A DNA stretch of 64,000 nt from Tritrichomonas musculus (lineage: Eukaryota; Parabasalia; Tritrichomonadida; Tritrichomonadidae). Each line of letters opens with the position of its first letter. Within the stretch, counting starts at the first letter, position 1. A model generated the notes under the pieces. That model saw only the letters and a program-made list of their open reading frames with translations. It was not told the DNA's origin and searched no databases. Positions 30,673 through 39,815 of the stretch are shown here, piece after piece. The stretch spans positions 5,332,001-5,396,000 of the forward strand of contig JAPFFF010000009.1 in the NCBI GenBank assembly GCA_039105265.1. The letters run 5' to 3'. A program made the translations under genes and the position numbers.

Positions 30673-31431
30673 ATGTATGTATGTAATAAAATGAGAGACT
30701 CAATGAAATTACCAATTAGTATCTTAGCTCATGAATTATCATTAGTTAAAGAGAAAGCAAATAAGAAGCACCCATTGGATGATATTAATATGGATGAATA
30801 TATTAAGAAGAGTGAGGTTGAGGAATTATTAAAGGCTTATGATAATAGGATAAAAGCACTTGAAGCTAAATGTGCTAACATCGAATGTGAAGTTTTATTT
30901 TTAACTAAAATGAGTGATACAACTACAAGATTTAAAGGAAAACTACAGTTTAAGGTTGGTGATGCTACTCGAAAAGGTAGCCAGTTATTAACCTTGGGTG
31001 ACTTAGATAACTATGTGCAGACAGGTCATTTATTAAATGAGGTTGAAGGTTTACCAGAAGTTGATATTAAAAATAATAATATACAGTATGTATCATTTGA
31101 GTCTTCAACCACAACTTACAATATCCTTAAGTTTGTTAATATACCTGAAGACTTCATGAATAAGCTCAATGAGATAAAAACCAAGACTAATATATTTAAG
31201 ATAGTCCTGAGGAAAAATATAGTATATGATACAAGTGGTAATTTAGTTAAGGAGTTCTACATATATGTTAAGGATGGTCAAGTATACTCTCCTTTGATAA
31301 CTAAAAGTAGTAATGGATGTAGTATAAATAATAGTACCATTATGGGATATATGAATATAGCTTTTGATAGTGGTCTTGGCTCTTACCCTAATGCCTTGTG
31401 GCTGAATGGGGGAGTTGAGCATAATGAATGA
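30673..31431 (+). CDS. Element part: unknown, possible coat or fibre accessory protein
   Basis: About 250 residues: a helical N-terminal third with short coiled coil (VEELLKAYDNRIKALEAKC), then a beta-rich part. No family recognised. Its place just before the long fibre-like frame suggests a related structural role, which is inference. Confidence 0.4.
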   Translation: MYVCNKMRDSMKLPISILAHELSLVKEKANKKHPLDDINMDEYIKKSEVEELLKAYDNRIKALEAKCANIECEVLFLTKMSDTTTRFKGKLQFKVGDATRKGSQLLTLGDLDNYVQTGHLLNEVEGLPEVDIKNNNIQYVSFESSTTTYNILKFVNIPEDFMNKLNEIKTKTNIFKIVLRKNIVYDTSGNLVKEFYIYVKDGQVYSPLITKSSNGCSINNSTIMGYMNIAFDSGLGSYPNALWLNGGVEHNE

Positions 31432-33148
31432 ATACGTAACTGATTCTCTACAGACAGAGAAGGCAATAAAGTGTTCGATAATAAAAGCAGATAATGCTTT
31501 AAGTTTACGTAAAAGCGATGTACTATACTTATATAAGCCTACATCAACTAGTCAGGTTGTGATAGATAACAAGAAGTATTGGTTACTTCAATGGAACATA
31601 GATACTGGATATACTATACCTAATGACTTAGAGTTTAGGTTTAATGAGTATTGTTTTGGTAATAAGTGGTTTTTATCATGGGATGGCACAAAATGGGTAG
31701 GTGATAACATACAAGGTCATATCAATGGTAGATTAGTTAATGGATTAAATAAGGAGAATGAGTATGGTGAAGATGGTACCTACATACAAGTCAAGAGGAG
31801 TGAGAGGAACATGAAACTGATTAATAAGCCTAATGACTACTCTCCTGATAACCTACTACATTACATGATTCATGGAGGTAAGTGCAAAATAGACTGTTTT
31901 GTAAAATTAAAGACAGGAGAGGTAGAACCTTTTTCGAAATATGGTCTAGGCTTCCAAACAAGTCAAGGAGGTACGAAAGATGGATATGATATAGAAGCAA
32001 TAAGGTGCTATAAGATGAATAATGCTACTAAAAAATTAGAGACTAGTGCTATTGATGAACTCTACCTTGATATTACCCTTGAAGGTTCTAAAAATGCAAA
32101 TAGGTTCTCAGTTCGACCTACTGGAAAAGAAGGCAATGGAGGAGACAAGGTATGGTTGTTCTTACATTGTGTACTTGATTCATGTGAACAACTTGAATAT
32201 ACATATGCAGCCAAGACTACTAATGTGTCGAGGGATATAAAGATATATGTAGCTGATGAATATGTTGACCCAATATATGATATTCATTGGGATGCAACTA
32301 ATAACCCATGCGAGTATATCATTAAGCTCCAATTTTATGAAGTATCTCCAAATCCTAATGGGGCAAAATCTTTATATACTGATTATAATATTACCTCCTC
32401 TAAGATAATAACAGTTGATAATATTACTACTATGAAGAGAGACCTAAATTTAGTCACCAACAATGTGGATGTTATTAGCTATGACGTTAACGAAATGAAC
32501 ACTGTTATGGAAAGCTTAAAAAGTAGAGTTTCAAGGACCGAACAAGTCACCCAACATCTGGAGGAGGATGTAGATAATTTACGAATAGTCTCATGGACTG
32601 CATTAGTTTTTGGAGTTTCAGGTACTGCTGGGTCAAAAGGTTCTATTGGTATTCTGCTATTTCCAGATGGTATAAGCTTTCCTACTATAAAAGGTGGAGG
32701 ATTCCTTAAAAGGTTTTTCTCACTTAAGCCAACCAAAGGTATGAGTGATTTAGTAAGAAATAGTATTAACATCATGTCAGGTACTACTGCAAGAAGCATA
32801 ACCAAAGATATAACACCTATTATAAACTGGTGTGAAGAGGAGAATAAGCAACTATATGAACTACCTTTTACTGATGGAAATGATAACCCTGATACAGGAA
32901 CCTTGACATTAAGTGGTGCTATGGATATTAGTAATATGTTTAGAGACTCACTCAAGCTTTGTTTCAAGTTGTTAGCTGCGAAGGTCAATGAGCTCGGGGC
33001 AGAGTTTGATAACTACCCTACTGTGGATGAAGCTAATGAAGGTATAGATATTCTCAAAGGGAGGATAGAGACCTTAGAAGGTGAGAAAGGTAATTATGCT
33101 CTTGAGAGTGAGCTCACCAATAATGAAATACATCAAATGGTATCTTAG
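31406..33148 (+). CDS. Element part: long fibre-like protein
   Basis: About 580 residues: a long beta-rich region, then a coiled coil (around residues 355-390, with NEMNTVMESLKSRVSRTEQ), then a Gly-rich stretch and a second helical segment near the end. This alternation of beta-rich and trimeric-coil-like parts recalls virus or phage fibre proteins. I cannot match it to a named family. Fossil status as for the element. Confidence 0.45.
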   Translation: MGELSIMNEYVTDSLQTEKAIKCSIIKADNALSLRKSDVLYLYKPTSTSQVVIDNKKYWLLQWNIDTGYTIPNDLEFRFNEYCFGNKWFLSWDGTKWVGDNIQGHINGRLVNGLNKENEYGEDGTYIQVKRSERNMKLINKPNDYSPDNLLHYMIHGGKCKIDCFVKLKTGEVEPFSKYGLGFQTSQGGTKDGYDIEAIRCYKMNNATKKLETSAIDELYLDITLEGSKNANRFSVRPTGKEGNGGDKVWLFLHCVLDSCEQLEYTYAAKTTNVSRDIKIYVADEYVDPIYDIHWDATNNPCEYIIKLQFYEVSPNPNGAKSLYTDYNITSSKIITVDNITTMKRDLNLVTNNVDVISYDVNEMNTVMESLKSRVSRTEQVTQHLEEDVDNLRIVSWTALVFGVSGTAGSKGSIGILLFPDGISFPTIKGGGFLKRFFSLKPTKGMSDLVRNSINIMSGTTARSITKDITPIINWCEEENKQLYELPFTDGNDNPDTGTLTLSGAMDISNMFRDSLKLCFKLLAAKVNELGAEFDNYPTVDEANEGIDILKGRIETLEGEKGNYALESELTNNEIHQMVS

Positions 33149-33190
33149 CTGAAGATAATACCAAGAATGAAATACATTCATTATAAGGAA

Positions 33191-33376
33191 GTAGGTACGA
33201 GATTCTCGGGGTAGGTACCTGTGCCGTTTCATAGATGGGGGGCTGTAGTCGTAACAAGAAAAGAAAACAACAAGAAGAAAAAATTTTTTTAGTTTTTATT
33301 TTTATCACGAGTTTGGATTGACGTGTGGGCCATAAGCGTAGCGTGGCCCCGCGGAAACCGACTCGTATATACTACT
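33191..33376 (-). repeat. Right terminal inverted repeat
   Basis: Inverted partner of 29262-29460. It ends GTATATACTACT directly before the CCAGT target copy at 33377-33381. Confidence 0.9.
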
Positions 33377-33586
33377 CCAGTAATCACATCTTTTTTTTAT
33401 TTTGCTATAATTCTAGAATTATCGCTATGCACTATAATGCTTGAAATGTGTTGTTGAAATTGGAATCAGCCTTATAAAATATCTGTTGTCAAGTTTAAGA
33501 TTTAAATGAAGCCCAAACAAAATTTTATATCAGAATAATTCAGAATATTATTCAAAATTTAATAATAATTCAAAATTTTTAAAATT

Positions 33587-35608
33587 TTGATGAAGCAGTC
33601 TCCGATTTCTGCTTTATCTGATGAGGCATACACAGAAGCGTTAACAGTTGTTGAAATTCAAGATTGCTTATTTAATCTTACCAAGGAATCGTATATTAAA
33701 TCACTTGATGTTATTATGGAATCAGTATATATTACAACAGAAGAACGTGTGCTAGAACTATCCCATCACATTATCGAATCAGTTAAATATAGAGTCAAAT
33801 CTGTTGCAACTTACGCAGATTTATTGCAGTTTTTACAATTTAAATCTCCTGAAAATCCACCTTTGGAAAAAATAGCAAAATTTATAATTGATGAAATATT
33901 TACTGAAATTACATCCGAAAGGGTTGGAAGATGTGCTATGCAATTAATTCAATTTTTATCAAAATGCTTTATTCGTCAAGTTTATACAAATTCTGAAATA
34001 ATGGATTTTATACGCCGTAATTTACAGAGCAAAGATGCTCGCCAGATCGCAATACTTCATCTTTTTTCACATTTTTGTTATTTAATTGAAGAACTTGATG
34101 AACCTCTTTATAATCAATATCTCAACATTATCAGGCAAATCTCGCCCAAGGATGAAAATTCTCCAGTACAACTTTTTTTGAGCGAGCTTGACGGTTGGAG
34201 AGAAAATAATTGGTTTGCTTTACAAACATTATTATCACACGACTATAACGGAATTACTCTTGAAGGAGCTATTATTTCTGATGATGATACATCCCTGACA
34301 GATTGTCTTCATCAAAAAACTTTCTCAGTTAATGGCCTCATGCAAACAAATCTTTTTACACCATCAAACATGCTTGAAACAAATCCTACCATAATTCAAT
34401 ACTCAGCTTATTTTGGATCGCTAAAATGTTTTAAATTATTACTGGCGAATGGAGCTGATTTAACTGTTGAAACATATGAAAATTGCTCAACCATAAAATT
34501 TGCTGCAGCAGGCGGAAATATGGGAATTATCAAAATACTTGATGATAAAAAATTTAACTTTAGAGGTGCTTCCCATTATGCTGCAATATATCATCAATAT
34601 GATTTACTTGTTTGGGCAATTGAAAACAAAGACAAACGTCATTATACAAACTGTACAGGTTTAGGGACACCATTTGAATGCTGTGCAACATCAAATTTTA
34701 TCAAAGGAATTTTGTATTTCATGCAAAATGCAATTGATATTAATATTTGCTGGTCAGGAGCAAATCCATTGTTTTATGCTTGCGTTTTTGGTCAACTAGA
34801 TGCTGTTAAACTACTTTTATCACATAAAGATATTCAACCTGATATCAAAGATTCACAAGGAATTTTATTAATTATATTTATTTAAATCCACTTTTCCATT
34901 GTGTTGAGAATAATCAACCAAGATGCCTTCATGAGCTTCTAAAAATTCCTAATTTGAGCGTAAAGTGTAATGTCAATGGCCAAGAAGTGTCATCTTTTCT
35001 TTTTGCCGCTCAAGAAGGATATACAGATTGCGTTAAAGAATTATTAAGCTATCCTTCTGTTGATGTAAATGAAAAAAATTCAACTGGATGGACGGCTTTA
35101 CATGCTGCATCTCAAGGCGGACATTTAGAAACGGTTAAGCTTCTAATTAATTCACCTAATATAATCGTTCAACCAAAAGACAAAGATGGAATTTTTTTTT
35201 TTTTAAATTTTTAATAGAGTTCCACTTTATTCAGCTGCTAAAAATGGTCATGATGAAGTTGTAAAATATTTACTTTCAATTAAAGGTACTGATATTAATG
35301 CAGTCGATAATGCTAAATATTCCGCATTACATGCTGCTTCTGCTGCTGGTCATGCGAACGTTGTTAAAACTTTGCTCGAAAATCAGTATGTTAATGTTAA
35401 TATGAAATTCGGAAAAAATATTACTGCTTTATATCTTGCAGCACAAAATGGCCATTTAGAGGTTATTAAATTACTTGCCAAACATCCAAAAATTAAAATT
35501 AATGAACAAACATCAATGGGCGCTAGTGCTGCTGATGCAGCAAAACAGCTTAAACATGAAGATTGCTATAAATTCTTAATGTCACACGGCGGCAGAACTT
35601 TTCTATAA
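33587..35608 (+). CDS. Ankyrin-repeat protein with two short AT-only inserts
   Basis: The first 200 residues form the helical N-terminal region common to trichomonad ankyrin proteins (SYIKSLDVIMESVYITTEER). Ankyrin repeats follow, for example GHLETVKLLINSPNI and GHLEVIKLLAKHPKI, to the end at 35608. The coding sense runs in three segments: 33587-34861, 34885-35190 and 35216-35608. They are separated by inserts of about 23 bases (34862-34884) and 25 bases (35191-35215), made only of A and T. Each insert follows the Gly codon of the D-x-x-G-x-x-P-L motif of an ankyrin repeat. The inserts could be atypical mini-introns, damaging insertions or assembly errors. They lack the GTATGT and ACTAAC signals known for trichomonad introns. 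If not removed, the protein ends after 432 residues. Such proteins are large families of unknown binding roles. Confidence 0.75.
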
Positions 35609-35745
35609 TATATTCTATTTAAACTTATAAATAAAATATAATTAGATTTACCAATTTGATGTTTTTTTTGAAATATGACGTTAAGTATATTTTCTTAAAA
35701 AATATTTTGTATATGAACTTTTTGATGAAAAATAATTCAAAGAAA

Positions 35746-35979
35746 ATGGAGGAGCTTGAAATCGAAAATCAGATTTTACTACTTGAAGCTGTTCGCCGTT
35801 TTTATCCACAATCCGAAAACAAAGAACTTGTTCTTCCAATGATTTTCCAATGGTTTAATGAAAGATCAACTCAATTTGTTCCAACAACTCAATTAGATGA
35901 AATTGTTCGATCATTGTTTAAAGTTCCTCAAAAGACAGCAAATATCAAATTACCAAGGCCTTTTTCATTTCGTAGTTAA
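35746..35979 (+). CDS. Small protein, unknown
   Basis: 77 residues from ATG at 35746; ATGs further upstream (35656, 35725) would add a Phe-rich stretch that looks like translated untranslated region. A TTCAAAG initiator-like site lies just before. The protein is helical (MEELEIENQILLLEAVRRFY, then LVLPMIFQWFNE) with a basic tail LPRPFSFRS. I do not recognise the family. It sits between an ankyrin gene and a convergent UBX gene. Confidence 0.5.
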   Translation: MEELEIENQILLLEAVRRFYPQSENKELVLPMIFQWFNERSTQFVPTTQLDEIVRSLFKVPQKTANIKLPRPFSFRS

Positions 35980-36205
35980 AAGTTATGACCAACAATTGTA
36001 TGAATTTTCAAAAATAAAATATAAATATTACTGTATGTTTTGATATTTTATTATTTTCATTATTTAAATTTCGAAAAAAAATGATTATTTAATTAATAAT
36101 TTATAAATTTTATTATTCTGCTAATAAAACAATTCAATGAAATTTTATTGAGACTTTATTTACATATAATATTTAAAGAAGTATGAACATGCTTATATAT
36201 AATGT

Positions 36206-37114
36206 TTATTCTGCAGCTACTTCTTCTTCCTCTTCTTCCTCGTCATCATCAGATTGAACAATAACAGTCTCCTTTTTTGCAAATTTCAAATCAGATAAAG
36301 TTCTATCTAAATCTGATTGTGAAAGTGTTCTCTGTGGAAAACCATATAAAATTTTTGGCGTTTCTGGTGCATAATCAATAGACACAAAATCATATAATAA
36401 TCTAGCTGTGTCTGTTGCTCTAAACTCTCTAACTTTAGCTTGTTTACCTGTTATCATAAACTTAACACTAACTGTTTTGGGATCATCGCGGGGTGGAGGT
36501 GCAGGCATTGAATTATATCGCTTTAAGGCATGCTTTATTTTTGCTTGTTTATTCTTTTCAATTTCTGTTTCACGTATTTCTTGTTGTCTCTGAATTTCTT
36601 CATTTTTCTGTGCTTCAAGTAAAATCTCGTTATATTGTTGATCTTGATCATTAATAATTATTCTTGATTCTTGTGTTATAACATATCTGTCTCTTCTCTC
36701 ATAAAGTTCACGAGATAAACGACGGAAAATAGCTGCAACATTGTTAAGATCGTTCAGATTAACTATCTTAATTAGAAATTGTACATCTGAAACCTCTTTT
36801 GTACGACAAAAGAAAACTCCAACGAATGGGAGAGTGTCAATTTGAAAATTGCGTACATAATTAAAAGTACATTTTGAATTAAATGGAGCTGAATATACTA
36901 TATAATCTTCTTCAGGGAAATCTAAAGGGATATTGATTTTTTCACCGTTAAGAGTTAAGTTAATTATCAAAAGTTTTCCTTGATTTGAACAATCACGAAT
37001 TACAGTTAATAATTGTTGCGGCGGATTACATTGTGTATTTGGGGGCTCATAATCATAACGAAATGATTTAATAAAACGACCACAAATTCCTTTGAGTCGA
37101 GAGAAATAATTCAT
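36206..37114 (-). CDS. UAS/UBX-domain protein, p97/Cdc48 adaptor (FAF2/UBXD8-like)
   Basis: 302 residues. A thioredoxin-like UAS domain (about 25-150) includes GKLLIINLTLNG and LPFVGVFFCRTKE. A charged coiled coil (150-205, EAQKNEEIQRQQEIRETE) and a UBX fold (about 212-290) follow. The UBX p97-binding loop, normally FPR, is here YGFPQRTL, so the FP pair is kept but the Arg is displaced by Gln. An acidic Glu run ends the protein. FAF1/FAF2-type proteins recruit the Cdc48/p97 ATPase to ubiquitinated substrates, including in ER-associated degradation. No obvious membrane hairpin is present, so ER anchoring is uncertain. It shares a 212-base divergent spacer with the golgin gene. Confidence 0.88.
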   Translation of the reverse strand: MNYFSRLKGICGRFIKSFRYDYEPPNTQCNPPQQLLTVIRDCSNQGKLLIINLTLNGEKINIPLDFPEEDYIVYSAPFNSKCTFNYVRNFQIDTLPFVGVFFCRTKEVSDVQFLIKIVNLNDLNNVAAIFRRLSRELYERRDRYVITQESRIIINDQDQQYNEILLEAQKNEEIQRQQEIRETEIEKNKQAKIKHALKRYNSMPAPPPRDDPKTVSVKFMITGKQAKVREFRATDTARLLYDFVSIDYAPETPKILYGFPQRTLSQSDLDRTLSDLKFAKKETVIVQSDDDEEEEEEEVAAE

Positions 37115-37326
37115 TCAGCCAAATAAAATGATTGTTTCTGAAAGTGGCACAAAATTGGGAGAGTTAAAAATCACGACAAAAACTTTTATATCTTATTTTT
37201 TATTTTGGTTAAACAAATTTTAATTTATAAATACTATTTAAATATTATTATTAAAATTAAATTTCATATAAAATAAAATAAATATAAGTAATTGAGAAAG
37301 ATAATTGAAATTTGAATTTTGATTGA

Positions 37327-39594
37327 ATGTATTCTTTAATTTTAAAAATCATAATGTCCAAATTACCAACTCCTGAATTAATATCTAGCGTTACCGATGT
37401 CAATGACTTACGGAATGCTTGTTTAACTTTACTTCGAGTTGCAGAAAAAGAACGCGAATCGAAAAAAAAATATAGAACTTCAGCAACTTTATTAAAACAA
37501 GAACTCGATTCAGTCAAATTAGAACTTCGTTGCTTAGAAGAAAAAAATGATGCACTCGTTGAATGTATTCAAAATAATCAAAATAATCTTGATAGTCAAA
37601 ACGGAACAAATGAAAACCAAAAAGAAAATTTATTAGAAATAAATAATAGCAATGAGTTACAAAACACCATTAATACACTAGAATTACAAATCGAAGAAAT
37701 GAAAAAACAGCAAGAAATAAATGTTAATAAAATCAATACTCTCAATAGCAATAACTTGACTCTCGAGCAAGAAAAAGACTTACTTGAAACAAAACTCAAT
37801 AAAGCAGAAACCACTATACAATCATTAAACCAACAAATACAAAATTTACAAACTGAAAATATTTCTTTACAATCAGAAAAAGAAACTTATGATATAAAAA
37901 TAAATAACTATGAAGAGAAAGTTACACTTTTACAGGCACACTTAACTCAATTAAAGAAAACAGCTCAAGCCGACTCAAATCTTGAAGAACAATTAAATTC
38001 TTTAACAGAAGAAAATGCAAAATTGTCTACAAAAGTATCCCAAATGGAGAATCTTCAAATCGAAAACGTTGAATTAAAAGAGAAACACAAAATGGAAATC
38101 ACTAAACTTTCAGAAGAAAATCAATCTTTGTTGCAAAAAGTGGATCAACTTGAAACACAATCTAAATTAAATGAAATCTCGATAAAAACAGCTCAACTTG
38201 AGTCACAATCAGATTTGGAACTCTTGAAATCAGAGAATTCAAAATTCAAAGAAGAAATTGAAAAATTAAAGAGTCTCAACGAAGAAATTACCCAAAAAGT
38301 TACTGATTATGAACAAAAAATCAACGAATATGAACTTCAGAACCTTCAACTTTCGAACGATCAGAAAGCTCTAGTTTCAATTACCGAGAGCAACAAAGTA
38401 AAAGCAAAAGAACGAATCCTAAAATTAAAATTAGCAAATCAACAACTCGAAGATTCGCACAAAGCAGAAATAGAAAACATTACTGCCGAAAATGAACAAA
38501 AAATTCATGAATTACAAGATCAAATAAATACGCTTCAAGATGAAAAAAATGATTTAGTTGAAGCGCATAAAGAGAAAGTTAACAAAATGAAAACCCAAAA
38601 GAAAAATTTGAAATCTAAAATTGATCTTTTAAAACAAGAAAACGATAAATTAAAAGAAAATATAAATACATTAGAAATATCTCTTCATGATTCAAATGCC
38701 CAAAGTGAAGTAATGGTTCAACGAATTTCAGAATTTGAAAAGTCAAAAGACAACAATATTTCACTTGAAAAAACGAATTCATCATTGAATTCAACTATTC
38801 AAAAAATGAATATTGAAATTTTTGAATTAAAAGAGAAATTAAAAAGTGAAGAAGATCTTCAGGCTGCAGTTGTAGATAGAGAAAAAAAAATTACAAAATT
38901 AAAAGAACAAATTCAAATGTTTATTAAAGCTGATAAAGAAAAAACTGAAAAAATGAGAAAAATGCAGGACGAATTGTGCGAAATGACAGAAAAAATTGGC
39001 GTATTATCTTCTTCTCAAGGTAATTTAAACGCAATTGACCAGCTAGCTAAAGTTGAAAGAGAGAAAGCTGATTTAGAAAAGAAAATAGAAAATTCTGAAG
39101 CATCGAAACAAATGATAAAGAAAAATCAAAAATTGAATGAAATTATTGAAAAATCTAACAAATTGTATATTCAACTGAAAGATGAAAATGAACAATTAAA
39201 AAGACAACTCTTAAAATACCAAAAATCAATACAACTTTCTTATGCTTTTAATGTTATTTGTGATATTCTAACTGTTACTAATAATTCAAATGGAAATAAT
39301 GAAAAAACTGAATCAAAAACAAGGGAAGTAAAAATTCCTAAAAGTGAAGTTGCAAATCATTCTGCTGTAGAAGAAAAAATAAAAAAGAAGAAAAGCAGAG
39401 AAGAAAAGAAATTAGCTCAAACTGCATATTTAAGGAGAGTTTTGCTTCAGTTCTTTACAGAAGAAGAAAAGAATAGATCATCTTTGATTCCAATAATTTT
39501 GAAACTTGTTGGATGCAATGATGAACAGGTTTCTGCAGCAATGCGTCAATGGGAAAGAAGTAGCCATCTCATATCCGGATTCTTTGGCTTTTAA
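37327..39594 (+). CDS. Golgin with C-terminal GRIP domain
   Basis: 755 residues; a second ATG at 37354 (MSKLPTPELIS) could be the true start. From about residue 30 to 640 it is one long coiled coil, rich in Glu, Lys, Asn and Gln (for example NLTLEQEKDLLETKLNKAE). The last 60 residues, AYLRRVLLQFFTEEEKNRSS then LIPIILKLVG, fit a GRIP domain. GRIP golgins bind Arl1-GTP at the trans-Golgi and tether vesicles. A Lys-rich hinge precedes the GRIP domain. It is divergent from the UBX gene. Confidence 0.88.
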   Translation: MYSLILKIIMSKLPTPELISSVTDVNDLRNACLTLLRVAEKERESKKKYRTSATLLKQELDSVKLELRCLEEKNDALVECIQNNQNNLDSQNGTNENQKENLLEINNSNELQNTINTLELQIEEMKKQQEINVNKINTLNSNNLTLEQEKDLLETKLNKAETTIQSLNQQIQNLQTENISLQSEKETYDIKINNYEEKVTLLQAHLTQLKKTAQADSNLEEQLNSLTEENAKLSTKVSQMENLQIENVELKEKHKMEITKLSEENQSLLQKVDQLETQSKLNEISIKTAQLESQSDLELLKSENSKFKEEIEKLKSLNEEITQKVTDYEQKINEYELQNLQLSNDQKALVSITESNKVKAKERILKLKLANQQLEDSHKAEIENITAENEQKIHELQDQINTLQDEKNDLVEAHKEKVNKMKTQKKNLKSKIDLLKQENDKLKENINTLEISLHDSNAQSEVMVQRISEFEKSKDNNISLEKTNSSLNSTIQKMNIEIFELKEKLKSEEDLQAAVVDREKKITKLKEQIQMFIKADKEKTEKMRKMQDELCEMTEKIGVLSSSQGNLNAIDQLAKVEREKADLEKKIENSEASKQMIKKNQKLNEIIEKSNKLYIQLKDENEQLKRQLLKYQKSIQLSYAFNVICDILTVTNNSNGNNEKTESKTREVKIPKSEVANHSAVEEKIKKKKSREEKKLAQTAYLRRVLLQFFTEEEKNRSSLIPIILKLVGCNDEQVSAAMRQWERSSHLISGFFGF

Positions 39595-39815
39595 CGCGGA
39601 CGTTTTATTTATTTATTTATTTATTTATAATCCTTTCTGTTTATTTTAATAAATTCATATAAATTCGAATTCAATTTATTCTGCTTTTTTTTTTTTTTTA
39701 GATACAAAAAGAGAACATGCAATTTACAAGTATCTTGAAAATTCATATTTAATAATACAATAATAAATAAACATAAACATGAATAATATAAGATTTCAAA
39801 AAAATGAATATTTGA

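Larger units (their letters stand above)
29262..33376. mobile_element. 4.1-kb terminal-inverted-repeat element, Maverick/Polinton-like short derivative
   Basis: The ends are long inverted repeats: left 29262-29460 and right 33191-33376, both starting AGTAGTATATACGAG. The outer 75 bases differ at about five positions, and a small indel lies further in. The 5-bp sequence CCAGT flanks both ends (29257-29261 and 33377-33381) as a target duplication. The AG start, repeat length and 5-6-bp duplication fit Maverick/Polinton elements, which are numerous in trichomonads, but at 4.1 kb it lacks any visible DNA polymerase B, integrase or capsid gene. Parts on the plus strand, in order, are an HNH nuclease frame, a Trp/Asp-rich frame, short frames, and a long fibre-like frame. 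The repeat divergence suggests fairly recent but not brand-new insertion. I treat it as a non-autonomous fossil with perhaps a few breaks. Another class of inverted-repeat transposon is possible. Confidence 0.7.

Noticed and set aside
39600-39632. ATTT microsatellite after the golgin gene
   Set aside because: Ordinary simple repeat in a 3' spacer.
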